Shown: positions 17,428-26,266, counted from the first letter of the stretch. The stretch is 64,000 nucleotides of DNA from Flavimaricola marinus (GCF_900184895.1 NZ_FXZK01000004.1:186001-250000), one strand, 5' to 3'. Notes: generated by a model from the letters alone, not told the origin. Numbers and translations: made by a program.

Positions 17428-19227
17428 ATGGAAAACGCCGTCAAAACATGGGCCGAAGCGGCCCCGAAACTGGTCGAGGTCGCCGCCGGTCGCGCCCCGG
17501 CCGATCTGGTCATCCGCGGTGGCCTGTTGGTCAACGTGCAATCCCGCGAAATTCTGGAGGGCTGGCAGGTGGCCGTGGCCTCTGGCCGGTTTGCCTATGT
17601 CGGCCCCGATGCCTCTCATTGCATCGGGCCGCAGACCGAGGTGGTCGAGGCCGAGGGCCGCTATCTGATCCCCGGTCTGTGCGACGGCCATATGCATATC
17701 GAAAGCGGGATGCTCACCCCCGCCGAATTCGCCGCCGCCGTGATCCCGCATGGCACGACCACCATGTTCACCGACCCTCACGAGATCGCCAACGTCCTTG
17801 GCCTTGCCGGTGTGCGGATGATGCATGACGAGGCGCTGATGCAGCCGGTCAACATCTTCACCCAGATGCCGAGCTGCGCCCCCTCCGCGCCGGGTCTTGA
17901 GACCACCGGGTTCGAGATCACCGCCGAGGACGTCGCCGAGGCAATGACCTGGCCGGGCATCATCGGGCTGGGCGAGATGATGAATTTCCCCGGCGTGATC
18001 AACGGCGATCCGCAGATGCTGGCCGAGATGGCCGCGACGATGGCCGCCGGCAAGACCGTGGGCGGCCACTATGCCTCGCCCGACCGGGGGATCGGCTTTC
18101 ACGCCTATGCCGCCGGAGGGGCTGCCGACGATCACGAAGGCACCGCCGAGGCCGATGCCATCGCCCGTGTCCGGCAGGGCATGCGCTCGATGATGCGCCT
18201 CGGGTCGGCATGGTATGACGTGGAAACCCAGATCACCGCGATCACCGAAAAGGGCCTCGATCCGCGCAACTTCATCCTGTGCACCGACGATTGCCATTCC
18301 GGCACGCTGGTTAACGACGGCCATATGAACCGGGTGGTCCGGCACGCGATCGAGTGCGGCTGCGACCCGCTGATCGCGCTGCAGATGGCGACGGTCAACA
18401 CCGCCACCCATTTCGGGCTGGAGCGCGAATTGGGCAGCATCGCCCCGGGCCGCCGCGCCGATGTGATCCTGACGTCTGATCTGCGGACCCTGCCCATCGA
18501 GGTGGTGTTTGCCCGCGGCGTCCGCGTGGCCGAGGCCGGAACCCGGATCGCCCAATGCCCGCACTACGATTGGCCCGAAAGCGCCCGGCAGACTGTTCAT
18601 CTTGGCAAAAAACTCACGGCGCAGGATTTTGCCATTGCAGCCCCCGAAGGGGCAATTGCGGTGACCGCCAAGGTCATCGGGGTGGTCGAGAACCAGGCCC
18701 CGACCAAGGCGCTGACCTATGAGCTGCCCGTCACCGAAGGCCGGGTGCAGGCCACCGGCGAGGTCTGCCAGATCGCGCTGGTCGAGCGCCACCGCGCGAC
18801 CGGTGATGTGGTCAACGGGTTTGTCAGCGGCTTTGGCTATGAGGGCGAGATGGCGATTGCCTCGACCGTCGCCCATGACAGCCACCACATGATCGTGGTC
18901 GGCACCAGCCAGGAGATGATGGCCGAGGCCGCCAATCGTCTGGGTGAGGTGGGCGGTGGCATCACCGTGTGGAAGGACGGGGCGGAACTGGCCCTCGTGC
19001 CCCTGCCCATCGCGGGCCTGATGTCCGACAGCCCGGCGGTCGATGTGGCCGCCATGGCCGACCAGATGATCGCCGCCATGGCCGAGTGTGGCTGCACCCT
19101 GAACAACGCCTATATGCAGCATTCGCTGCTCGCTCTCGTCGTCATCCCCGAGCTTCGCATCAGCGATCTGGGCCTTGTGGATGTGACCAAGTTCGAGCTG
19201 ACCGATCTGTTTGAGGCTCCGAAATGA
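17428..19227 (+). CDS. ade: adenine deaminase
   Basis: Encodes 599 residues of the amidohydrolase-fold AdeC type, which deaminates adenine to hypoxanthine in the cytoplasm. Metal-site motifs are CDGHMHIESGM (near residue 90) and FTDPHEIANVLG; the later DDCHSGTLVNDGHMN motif is also intact. Length and C-terminal domain match the family. The AMP nucleosidase gene follows 110 bp downstream on the same strand. Together they would turn AMP into ribose 5-phosphate and adenine and then hypoxanthine. Confidence 0.95.
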   Translation: MENAVKTWAEAAPKLVEVAAGRAPADLVIRGGLLVNVQSREILEGWQVAVASGRFAYVGPDASHCIGPQTEVVEAEGRYLIPGLCDGHMHIESGMLTPAEFAAAVIPHGTTTMFTDPHEIANVLGLAGVRMMHDEALMQPVNIFTQMPSCAPSAPGLETTGFEITAEDVAEAMTWPGIIGLGEMMNFPGVINGDPQMLAEMAATMAAGKTVGGHYASPDRGIGFHAYAAGGAADDHEGTAEADAIARVRQGMRSMMRLGSAWYDVETQITAITEKGLDPRNFILCTDDCHSGTLVNDGHMNRVVRHAIECGCDPLIALQMATVNTATHFGLERELGSIAPGRRADVILTSDLRTLPIEVVFARGVRVAEAGTRIAQCPHYDWPESARQTVHLGKKLTAQDFAIAAPEGAIAVTAKVIGVVENQAPTKALTYELPVTEGRVQATGEVCQIALVERHRATGDVVNGFVSGFGYEGEMAIASTVAHDSHHMIVVGTSQEMMAEAANRLGEVGGGITVWKDGAELALVPLPIAGLMSDSPAVDVAAMADQMIAAMAECGCTLNNAYMQHSLLALVVIPELRISDLGLVDVTKFELTDLFEAPK

Positions 19228-19337
19228 ACCGACCCGGCCAGCGCCCTGTGCGCCCGCCGGGCGGAGACACGGCCCCTGCGATCCGCGCCTTCGGCGCCGC
19301 AGGGGTTTCTCAACACACCTGATTTTATGACGATGGA

Positions 19338-20822
19338 ATGATGAAGATAGAAAACACAACACGCATACTGACCCCCACCACCCCCGCACCGGAGGCCTTT
19401 ACCGATGCCGCCGCCGCCGTGGAGCGCCTCCGCGAGCTCTACGATCTGTCGGTCCGGTTCCTGTCCGAGCAATTCTCGGCGGCCATCGCCACCGGCCGCC
19501 CCGAAGGCCGTATCCGCGCCTACTACCCCGAGATTCGCCTGACCACCTCGACCTTTGACATCACTGACAGCCGGTTGAGTTTCGGCCATGTCGCCCAGCC
19601 GGGCGTCTATTCCACGACCATCACCCGCCCGGATCTGTTTGCTCATTACCTGACCCAGCAGATCCAGCTCTTGATCCAGAACCACCACGAGCCCGTGGTG
19701 ATCGGCATGTCCGACACGCCGATGCCGGTCCATTTCGCCGTGGCCGGCGATGCCGAAGTGTCGGTGCCCCAAGAGGGCGCGATGGAGTTCAGCTTGCGCG
19801 ATGTCTTCGACGTGCCCGATCTGGCGACGACGAACGACGACATCGTCAATGGCGACGGCTTTCAATATGGCGACGGATCGGTGCCGCTCGCCCCGTTCAC
19901 CGCGCAGCGCATCGACTATTCGCTGGCCCGGCTGGCCCATTACACCGCTACCACGCCGGATCATTTCCAGAACCACGTGCTGTTCACCAACTATCAGTTC
20001 TATGTCGAGGAATTCGAGGCCTACGGTCGCAAGATGCTGGCCGATCCCGACAGCGGCTACATCAGCTTTGTCGGTCCCGGTAACGTCGTGATCACCGATC
20101 CGGATGCCCCGATGCCTGCGCCGCCCAAGATGCCGCAGATGCCGACCTATCACCTGACCCGCAAGGGCGGCGCGGGGATCACGTTGGTCAACATCGGTGT
20201 CGGCCCGTCCAATGCCAAGACCGCGACCGACCACATCGCCGTGCTCCGCCCGCATGCTTGGCTGATGGTGGGCCACTGCGCCGGCCTGCGCAACAGCCAG
20301 CGCCTTGGCGATTTCGTCCTCGCCCATGCCTATCTGCGCGAAGACAAGGTGCTCGACGACGATCTGCCGGTCTGGGTGCCGATCCCGCCGCTGGCCGAGA
20401 TCCAGATCGCCCTTGAGAACGCCGTGGCCGAGGTGACCGAGCTGGAGGGCTATGAGCTCAAGCGCATCATGCGCACCGGCACCGTCGCCAGCCTCGACAA
20501 CCGCAACTGGGAGCTTCGCGATCAACGTGGCCCGGTCCAGCGCCTGAGCCAGTCCCGCGCCGTTGCCCTCGACATGGAAAGCGCCACGATTGCCGCCAAC
20601 GGTTTCCGCTTTCGCGTTCCCTACGGCACTCTGTTGTGCGTCAGCGACAAGCCGCTTCATGGCGAGTTGAAACTCCCCGGAATGGCCTCTAGTTTCTACA
20701 AGACGCAGGTCTCGCGCCACTTGATGATCGGGATCCGGGCGATGGAGCGTTTGCGCGAAATGCCGCTGGAACGCATCCACAGCCGCAAGTTGCGTAGCTT
20801 TGAAGAGACTGCTTTCCTGTGA
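19338..20822 (+). CDS. amn: AMP nucleosidase
   Basis: Encodes 494 residues. Amn hydrolyses AMP to adenine and ribose 5-phosphate and adjusts the adenylate pool. An N-terminal regulatory domain is followed by a nucleoside-phosphorylase-like catalytic domain with NIGVGPSNAKTATDH, MVGHCAGLRNSQ and ALDMESATIAANG. Tandem ATG codons lie at 19338 and 19341. It comes after ade on the same strand and ends 7 bp before an AT-rich inverted repeat. Confidence 0.95.
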   Translation: MMKIENTTRILTPTTPAPEAFTDAAAAVERLRELYDLSVRFLSEQFSAAIATGRPEGRIRAYYPEIRLTTSTFDITDSRLSFGHVAQPGVYSTTITRPDLFAHYLTQQIQLLIQNHHEPVVIGMSDTPMPVHFAVAGDAEVSVPQEGAMEFSLRDVFDVPDLATTNDDIVNGDGFQYGDGSVPLAPFTAQRIDYSLARLAHYTATTPDHFQNHVLFTNYQFYVEEFEAYGRKMLADPDSGYISFVGPGNVVITDPDAPMPAPPKMPQMPTYHLTRKGGAGITLVNIGVGPSNAKTATDHIAVLRPHAWLMVGHCAGLRNSQRLGDFVLAHAYLREDKVLDDDLPVWVPIPPLAEIQIALENAVAEVTELEGYELKRIMRTGTVASLDNRNWELRDQRGPVQRLSQSRAVALDMESATIAANGFRFRVPYGTLLCVSDKPLHGELKLPGMASSFYKTQVSRHLMIGIRAMERLREMPLERIHSRKLRSFEETAFL

Positions 20823-20829
20823 AATCAGT

Positions 20830-20856
20830 GAAAACAACACAAATCGTGCTGTTTTC
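20830..20856. terminator. AT-rich inverted repeat after amn
   Basis: GAAAACAACAC and GTGCTGTTTTC pair with one mismatch around a 5-base loop. The position, 7 bp after the stop, fits a terminator for amn; it could also be an operator for the HU-like gene. The following 100 bp up to the HU start contain a CCTATACAAC stretch that could hold a -10 element. Confidence 0.45.
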
Positions 20857-20956
20857 CCTTGCAATGCGCCCCAATTCGTTGTGTGCCTATACAACATAGC
20901 GTGGAACAGCACGAGCAGAGCCCCAATGGCGGGGTACGACAAGGGAGACCAAAAGA

Positions 20957-21247
20957 ATGGCTAAATCACCAATGACCAAGGCGCAGCTTGTCACTGCCCT
21001 GTCCGAGAAAATGGATACCGACAAAAAATCCGCTGGCGCCGCATTGGAAGCCGTCGTTGCGATCATCACCGACGAAGTATCGAGCGGTGGCGCAGTGACC
21101 CTGCCCGGCGTGGGCAAGATTTACTGCCGCGAGCGCCCCGAGCGCATGGTGCGCAACCCCGCCACCGGCGAGCAGATCAAGAAAGAGGCCGACAAGGTGG
21201 TCAAGATGACCATCGCCAAGGCTCTCAAGGACAGCGTGAACGGCTAA
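20957..21247 (+). CDS. HU-family DNA-binding protein
   Basis: Encodes 96 residues of the HU/IHF fold: N-terminal helices (KAQLVTALSEKMDTDKKSAG), a beta-arm segment with VTLPGVGKIYCRERPERMVRN-type sequence and a basic C-terminal helix. The tip region RNPATGEQ is the usual HU arm motif. It is a nucleoid protein that bends DNA. The arm start contains ICYRER-like residues differing from textbook HU (GFGTF), so it is a divergent paralogue rather than the canonical HupB. Its own strong terminator follows 22 bp after the stop. Confidence 0.88.
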   Translation: MAKSPMTKAQLVTALSEKMDTDKKSAGAALEAVVAIITDEVSSGGAVTLPGVGKIYCRERPERMVRNPATGEQIKKEADKVVKMTIAKALKDSVNG

Positions 21248-21269
21248 TCCCGCACACGTCGTCAGACTT

Positions 21270-21297
21270 AAGGGTCGCCTTCGGGCGGCCCTTTTTC
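21270..21297 (+). terminator. intrinsic terminator of the HU-like gene
   Basis: AAGGGTCGCC and GGCGGCCCTT form a 10-bp stem (one G-U pair) around the TTCG loop, followed by a T-run. This is a textbook rho-independent terminator. Confidence 0.88.
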
Positions 21298-21353
21298 GTT
21301 GCGGTCGTGCCTTGAGGCCGGGCCGGGTCGGTTTACAGCAATATGCATCATGT

Positions 21354-21363
21354 GCTATATAGC
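21354..21363. promoter_or_regulatory. palindrome with -10-like core upstream of the ArsR gene
   Basis: GCTATATAGC is a perfect 10-bp palindrome 24 bp before the ArsR ATG. It contains a TATATA that could be the -10 element. ArsR repressors commonly bind such sites in their own promoter, so it is a plausible autoregulatory operator. Confidence 0.45.
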
Positions 21364-21386
21364 TAAAAGCAAATATAGGTTTGGTG

Positions 21387-21722
21387 ATGGCTCAGGCTCT
21401 GGACAGGACATTCGCGGCGCTTTCCGACCCGACCCGCCGCGCGATTCTGGCCCGGCTCGCGGAGGGCGAAGCGACGGTGTCGGAGATCGCCGCCCCGTTC
21501 TTGATGTCGCAGCCCTCGATCTCGCGTCACCTCAAGGTGCTGGAGGACGCGGGTCTGATCCTGCGCCGCGTCGACGGAAATCGGCGTCCCTGTCGGCTGG
21601 CCCCGGACACGCTGGGCGCGCTGGAGGACTGGCTCGACCACGTCCGCCGCATCTACGCCGCCAATTACGACCGGCTGGACGCTGTTCTGAACGATCTGCA
21701 ATCACAGGAGCCAAAGACATGA
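21387..21722 (+). CDS. ArsR-family transcriptional regulator
   Basis: Encodes 111 residues from ATG 21387 (TTG and GTG codons in frame just upstream are less likely). The winged helix is clear: LSDPTRRAILARLAEG, then VSEIAAPFLMSQPSISRHLKVL as recognition helix. No Cys pair for metal sensing is present at the usual site, so it is probably of the non-metal subgroup. That subgroup is commonly paired with SRPBCC/AHSA1 proteins, as here: its stop overlaps the ATG of the next gene by 4 bp (ATGA). Confidence 0.9.
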   Translation: MAQALDRTFAALSDPTRRAILARLAEGEATVSEIAAPFLMSQPSISRHLKVLEDAGLILRRVDGNRRPCRLAPDTLGALEDWLDHVRRIYAANYDRLDAVLNDLQSQEPKT

Positions 21723-22189
21723 CCAAACTCTCGATAGAGACCGATGGCGAGAAGAGCGTCATCGTCCGTCGCCGGTTTCGCGCCGCGCCCGAAGCGGTCT
21801 TCCGGGCTCATATCGACGCCGAGTTGCTTCGCAAGTGGATGTTCGGCCCGCCCGGTTGGACGATGTCGGTCTGCGAGTCCGATCCGAAGCCCGGCGGCGC
21901 GATCCGGTTCGAATGGGCCGGTCCGGCGGGGGCGACGATGCGCGTCACCGGCACCTACAAGGAGGTGATCCCGCATTCCCGTTTGCGCCATACCGAGATC
22001 ATGCACATGCCCGATCCGTCGCCCGAGAACGAGGTCCTGACCGAATTCACCGCCACCGAGGACTCGGGGACGCTGGTCGTCGTGACCATGACCCTGCCGA
22101 CCCCCGAAGACCGCGCCGCGATGCTGGCCAGCGGCATGGAGGACGGCATGGAAGCGAGCTATGCGAAATTGGATGCGCTCGACCTGTAA
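21719..22189 (+). CDS. SRPBCC / AHSA1-domain protein
   Basis: Encodes 156 residues of the START-like SRPBCC fold (activator of Hsp90 ATPase homologue 1 type): VRRRFRAAPEAVFRAHID at the N-terminus, LLRKWMFGPPGW, then beta strands with ITGTYKE-type sequence and a long C-terminal helix. Such proteins bind hydrophobic ligands in a deep pocket; the ligand is unknown. It is translationally coupled to the ArsR regulator and is probably a ligand-binding partner or target of that module. Confidence 0.85.
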   Translation: MTKLSIETDGEKSVIVRRRFRAAPEAVFRAHIDAELLRKWMFGPPGWTMSVCESDPKPGGAIRFEWAGPAGATMRVTGTYKEVIPHSRLRHTEIMHMPDPSPENEVLTEFTATEDSGTLVVVTMTLPTPEDRAAMLASGMEDGMEASYAKLDALDL

Positions 22190-22287
22190 ATGCCGCCGAC
22201 CGACGTGCCGGCCCTTGCGAACCGCATGACCTTGGTATCTTCAGGGTCGGGGAAGATTTGACCCCGGCGCGGCAAGGATTGGCACAA

Positions 22288-23193
22288 ATGGATTTCAAAG
22301 CGATCGCGATGGGCCTGGCCTTTGCGCTGATGTGGTCGTCGGCCTTTACCTCGGCCCGCGTCATCGTCGAATACGCTCCGCCGCTGACGACGCTGGCGCT
22401 GCGCTTTCTGATCTCGGGTCTGATTGGCGTGGGCGTCGCCTTTGCCATGGGCCAGACCGCCCGGCTGACCCGCGCACAATGGCGCGGTGTGATCGTCTTT
22501 GGCATCTGTCAGAACGCGCTCTATCTGGGCATGAACTTCGTCGCCATGCAGACCATCGAAGCGGGTCTGGCGTCGATCATTGCCTCGACCATGCCGCTGA
22601 TGGTCGCCGTGGCGGGCTGGCTGTTTCTGGCCGACCGCCCCCGTCCATTGGCTTTGGCCGGTTTGATCGTGGGCTTCGTCGGCGTGACACTGATCATGGG
22701 CGCCCGTTTGCAGGGCGGCGTCGACATGACCGGCGTGGCGCTGTGCGTCTTGGGTGTTGTGGCCCTGACCGCGGCGACGATGGCCGTCAGGGGCGCCTCG
22801 TCGGGTGGCAATCTGTTGATGATCGTCGGGTTGCAGATGTTCGTGGGATCGGCCGTTCTGGCGGTGCCTGCGCTGGTCTGGGAGCCGTTCGACGTGACAT
22901 GGTCCTGGCAGCTGATCGTGGCGTTTGCCTATACCGCCCTCGTTCCGGGATTGCTGGCGACCTTGGTCTGGTTCTGGCTGGTCGGCCGGATCGGCGCCGT
23001 GAAGGCCGCGACGTTCCACTTTCTCAACCCGTTCTTTGGCGTCGCCATTGCGGCGATCCTTTTGGGCGAAACGCTCGGCCTGCTCGACGTCGTGGGCGTG
23101 GCGATCATCGCGGCGGGGATTCTGGCGGTGCAGTGGAGCCGTGCCGAGCGTGCCCGCCCATTGCCCGTGTCAGAGCCTGTGCGGCCTGAATGA
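22288..23193 (+). CDS. EamA/DMT-family transporter
   Basis: Encodes 301 residues with ten predicted membrane helices in two EamA repeats, typical of drug/metabolite exporters such as RhtA-like proteins. The N-terminal repeat opens MGLAFALMWSSAFTSARVIV; the second ends with LGETLGLLDVVGVAIIAAG. The ATG at 22288 follows the ArsR/SRPBCC pair by 98 bp. Its last 89 bp overlap the 3' end of bhcR on the other strand, an unusually long convergent overlap. The substrate is unknown. Confidence 0.88.
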   Translation: MDFKAIAMGLAFALMWSSAFTSARVIVEYAPPLTTLALRFLISGLIGVGVAFAMGQTARLTRAQWRGVIVFGICQNALYLGMNFVAMQTIEAGLASIIASTMPLMVAVAGWLFLADRPRPLALAGLIVGFVGVTLIMGARLQGGVDMTGVALCVLGVVALTAATMAVRGASSGGNLLMIVGLQMFVGSAVLAVPALVWEPFDVTWSWQLIVAFAYTALVPGLLATLVWFWLVGRIGAVKAATFHFLNPFFGVAIAAILLGETLGLLDVVGVAIIAAGILAVQWSRAERARPLPVSEPVRPE

Positions 23194-23968
23194 CCTGCGC
23201 CCCCAGTCGCGGCGTGGCCGAAGGTTCGACCCGGCTGGTTGGCCCGGAGACCGACAGCCCGGCCACGGCCTCGCCATGCACGTCGAAGATCGGGGCGGCG
23301 ATGCACCGCATACCGAGCGTCTTTTCCTCGGCGTCGATGGAATAGCCGCGCGTTCGGGTGGCGGCCAGATCGGCGATCAGCGCCTCCCTCTGGGTCAGCG
23401 TGTGCGGCGTGAATGCGGTGAGCGGATGTGCCTTGAGGTGCCGCGTCAGCCGCTCATCGGGCATCTGTGCGAGTAGCGCCTTGCCGATGCCTGAGGCATG
23501 TAGCGGCGACATGGTGCCCGGCGGAAAGAACGCCCGGATCGTGGCGTGGGTTTCGACTTGGGAGACGAAGAGCACGGCGCCTTCCTGTACGATCCCGAGA
23601 TTGGCGGTTTCGCCCGTCGCCTCCATGAGATCCCGCAGGATGGGACGCGCCCGCTCGACCAGCGAGGTGCGCCGCAGAAAGCTGGATCCTATCAGGAACG
23701 CCCCCGCTCCGACGTTCCAGAGCTGCGACGTGCTGTTGAACTCCACGATCCCGCGCCCTTCGAGCGTGACCAGCACCCGGTAGACCGTGGCCGGCGATTG
23801 CCCCAGATCATCGGCCAGAGCCGAGAGCCCTGTGCCGCCGAGCTCGCCGAGCCGTTCGAGCACCTGCATCGCCCGGTCGAGCGATTTGATGGTGTTTTGC
23901 TCGGTCTTGTCGTGCCAATCGCGGGGCCTGCCACGGGTCCGCCTTGGGGTGGAATCGCCGTCGTCCAT
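23105..23968 (-). CDS. bhcR: IclR-family regulator of the beta-hydroxyaspartate cycle
   Basis: Encodes 287 residues. An N-terminal winged helix (IKSLDRAMQVLERLGELG through ATVYRVLVTLEGRGIVEF) precedes an IclR effector domain containing LHASGIGKALLAQ and GYSIDAEEKTLGMRCIAAP. In Paracoccus denitrificans the divergent IclR protein BhcR controls bhcABCD and responds to glyoxylate; the same arrangement occurs here, so the name rests on context as well as family. The start at 23968 (MDDGDSTPRR) was preferred; upstream in-frame codons would add about 33 residues of AT-rich intergenic sequence. Confidence 0.88.
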   Translation of the reverse strand: MDDGDSTPRRTRGRPRDWHDKTEQNTIKSLDRAMQVLERLGELGGTGLSALADDLGQSPATVYRVLVTLEGRGIVEFNSTSQLWNVGAGAFLIGSSFLRRTSLVERARPILRDLMEATGETANLGIVQEGAVLFVSQVETHATIRAFFPPGTMSPLHASGIGKALLAQMPDERLTRHLKAHPLTAFTPHTLTQREALIADLAATRTRGYSIDAEEKTLGMRCIAAPIFDVHGEAVAGLSVSGPTSRVEPSATPRLGAQVIQAAQALTRAMGGHARHGSTAPPESPPR

Positions 23969-24131
23969 GCTGAAATTCCCCAATTTGAAAAACGCTTCCA
24001 TAATGTGAAAAATGTAACCCATTGGCAAGGCTTTGATTTTTGCGCTGCGCGACTTTCGAAAAATCATTTCAAAAAAATTGTGAGTCGCGATGCACCCCCT
24101 TAGTCAGAAGACATCCAGAGGAGGAGCCCAC
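23969..24131. promoter_or_regulatory. bhcR-bhcA divergent control region
   Basis: This 163-bp region is AT-rich compared with its surroundings. The octamer GAAAAA(C/T)(G/C) occurs at 23987, 24007 and 24058, the first two 20 bp apart on the same face of the helix. CGCGACT (24048) and AGTCGCG (24083) form an inverted repeat. These are candidate BhcR sites and promoter elements for both directions. A GAGGAG ribosome-binding site precedes bhcA. Confidence 0.6.
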
Positions 24132-25322
24132 ATGAGCTTTCAGAATCCTGTCTTTATTCCCGGCCCGACGAACATCCCCGAGGTGATCCGCAAGGCTTGC
24201 GATATGCCGACGATCGACCATCGCTCGCCGCTGTTTGGCCAGATCCTGCATCCGGCAATTGCCGGTGTCCGCAAGGTTCTGAAATCCGCCGACGCCGAGG
24301 TGTTCATATTTCCGTCCACCGGCACCGGTGGATGGGAGACGGCGATCACAAACACTCTGTCCCCCGGTGATGCGGTGCTGATGGCTCGCAATGGCATGTT
24401 CTCTCACCGCTGGATCGATATGTGCCAGCGCCACGGCCTCGACGTGCGTGTCATCGAGGTGCCTTGGGGCGAGGGGATTCCGGCAGATCGGATCGAGGCG
24501 GCGTTGAGTGCCGACAAGGGCCACGCGATCAAGGCGGTGCTTGCCACCCATAACGAGACCGCGACGGGCGTCTTGTCGGATATCGCGGCCGTGCGCCGGG
24601 CGATGGATGCGGCCAGCCATCCGGCTCTGCTGATGGTCGACGGGGTGTCCTCTGTCGGGTCGATGAATTTCGAGTTTGACGGCTGGTCGGTCGATGTAGC
24701 CGTGACCGGATCGCAGAAGGGATTCATGTTGCCCCCCGGTCTGGCGATCGTGGGATTCAGCGCCAAGGCGATGGCGATGACTGAGTGGGCCAAGCTGTCC
24801 CGCACCTTCTTTGACATCCGCGATATGGAGAAGGCCTATGCCAATAACGCCTATCCCTATACGCCCGCCGTTGGCCTGATCAACGGGTTGAATCTGGCCT
24901 GCGATATGCTGCTCGAGGAGGGTTTGGAGAATGTCTTTGCCCGCCATCGACGGATCGCCGATGGCGTGCGCGCAGCGGTCGAGGCTTGGGGGCTGGAGAT
25001 GTGCGCCACCCGGCCAGAGTTCTACTCTGACAGTGTGAGCGCCATTCGCACGCCGGAAGGATTTGACGCAACCAGCATCGTGACCCGTGCGGCCCAGACA
25101 TACGGGATGGCCTTTGGCGTCGGCCTTGGCGAGGTGGCGGGCAAGGTGTTCCGCATCGGCCATCTGGGGAGCCTGACCGATGCGATGATGCTGTCGGGGA
25201 TTGCGACGGCCGAGATGAGCATGGTGGATCTGGGCTTGCCGATGAAGCTCGGTTCGGGGGTCGCCGCCGCGCAAGCTGTGTATATGGCACCGCGTGCGGC
25301 CGTGGCCAAGGATGCGGCGTGA
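24132..25322 (+). CDS. bhcA: aspartate-glyoxylate aminotransferase
   Basis: Encodes 396 residues of the class V aminotransferase fold. BhcA transfers the amino group of aspartate to glyoxylate, giving glycine and oxaloacetate. The N-terminal GPTNIPEVIRKACDMPTIDH segment and the pyridoxal lysine in VTGSQKGFMLPPG (Lys196) are present. It is the first gene of bhcABCD, with a GAGGAG ribosome-binding site 5 bp before the ATG. Serine-glyoxylate aminotransferases look similar, but the gene order and the three following genes make BhcA the best call. Confidence 0.95.
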   Translation: MSFQNPVFIPGPTNIPEVIRKACDMPTIDHRSPLFGQILHPAIAGVRKVLKSADAEVFIFPSTGTGGWETAITNTLSPGDAVLMARNGMFSHRWIDMCQRHGLDVRVIEVPWGEGIPADRIEAALSADKGHAIKAVLATHNETATGVLSDIAAVRRAMDAASHPALLMVDGVSSVGSMNFEFDGWSVDVAVTGSQKGFMLPPGLAIVGFSAKAMAMTEWAKLSRTFFDIRDMEKAYANNAYPYTPAVGLINGLNLACDMLLEEGLENVFARHRRIADGVRAAVEAWGLEMCATRPEFYSDSVSAIRTPEGFDATSIVTRAAQTYGMAFGVGLGEVAGKVFRIGHLGSLTDAMMLSGIATAEMSMVDLGLPMKLGSGVAAAQAVYMAPRAAVAKDAA

Positions 25323-26266
25323 TGGAAATTCCGACCTATGAGGATATGCTCGCCGCCCATGACCGGATCCGGCCGCATATTCACCGCACGCCGATCCTGA
25401 CGTCTTCATATTTGAACGAGCTGACGGGCGCGCGGTTGTTCTTCAAATGCGAGAATTTCCAGAATGCGGGGGCGTTCAAGGTCCGTGGCGCGTCGAATGC
25501 GGTGTTTGGCCTGAGTGAGGCGGAGGCCGCACGCGGGGTCTGCACCCATTCCTCGGGCAATCATGCGCTTTCGTTGTCCTATGCGGCAGGCCGACGCGGC
25601 ATTCCTTGCCATGTGGTCATGCCGCGCACCGCACCGCAGGCCAAGAAGGACGCGGTCAGGGGCTATGGCGGGATCATCACCGAATGCGAGCCTTCGACCT
25701 CGTCCCGCGAGGCTGTTTTTGCGGACGTGCAGGCTGCGACGGGCGGCAACTTTGTGCATCCCTACAACGACCCGAGGGTGATTGCGGGGCAGGGGACTTG
25801 CAGCCGCGAGTTGCTGGAGCAGACCGACGGGCTCGACATGGTCGTGGCCCCGATCGGCGGCGGCGGGATGATCTCGGGCACTTGTCTGACGCTGAGCTCG
25901 CTGGCCCCGGAGGTGAAGATCATCGCCGCCGAGCCGGAAATGGCAGACGACGCCTATCGCAGCTTCAAGGCGGGCCATATCATCGCAGACGATGCCCCTG
26001 TGACGGTGGCGGACGGCCTCAAGGTGCCGCTCAAGGAGCTGACATGGCATTTCGTGTCGAACCACGTGACCGACATCATGACCGCCAGCGAGGCCGAGAT
26101 CATCGCCGCGATGAAGTTGACGTGGCAACGGATGAAGATCGTCATCGAGGCCAGTTGCTCGGTGCCGCTGGCGATCATTCTCAAGAACAAGGACGCCTTC
26201 GCGGGCAAGCGCGTGGGTGTCATCATCACGGGCGGCAATGTCGATCTTGACGCTTTGCCTTGGTGA
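25322..26266 (+). CDS. bhcB: erythro-beta-hydroxyaspartate dehydratase
   Basis: Encodes 314 residues of the fold-type II PLP family (threonine dehydratase/serine racemase type). BhcB removes water from beta-hydroxyaspartate to give iminosuccinate. The PLP lysine lies in NAGAFKVRGASNAV (Lys53) and the phosphate-binding loop is GGGGMISG. The ATG at 25322 overlaps the bhcA stop by one base (TGATG); an in-frame GTG one codon earlier is the alternative. Translational coupling with bhcA is expected. Confidence 0.95.
   Translation: MEIPTYEDMLAAHDRIRPHIHRTPILTSSYLNELTGARLFFKCENFQNAGAFKVRGASNAVFGLSEAEAARGVCTHSSGNHALSLSYAAGRRGIPCHVVMPRTAPQAKKDAVRGYGGIITECEPSTSSREAVFADVQAATGGNFVHPYNDPRVIAGQGTCSRELLEQTDGLDMVVAPIGGGGMISGTCLTLSSLAPEVKIIAAEPEMADDAYRSFKAGHIIADDAPVTVADGLKVPLKELTWHFVSNHVTDIMTASEAEIIAAMKLTWQRMKIVIEASCSVPLAIILKNKDAFAGKRVGVIITGGNVDLDALPW

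Noticed and set aside
17260-19389. 709-codon minus-strand frame opposite adenine deaminase
   Set aside because: His/Gly/Asp-rich shadow; the plus strand encodes an unmistakable adenine deaminase.
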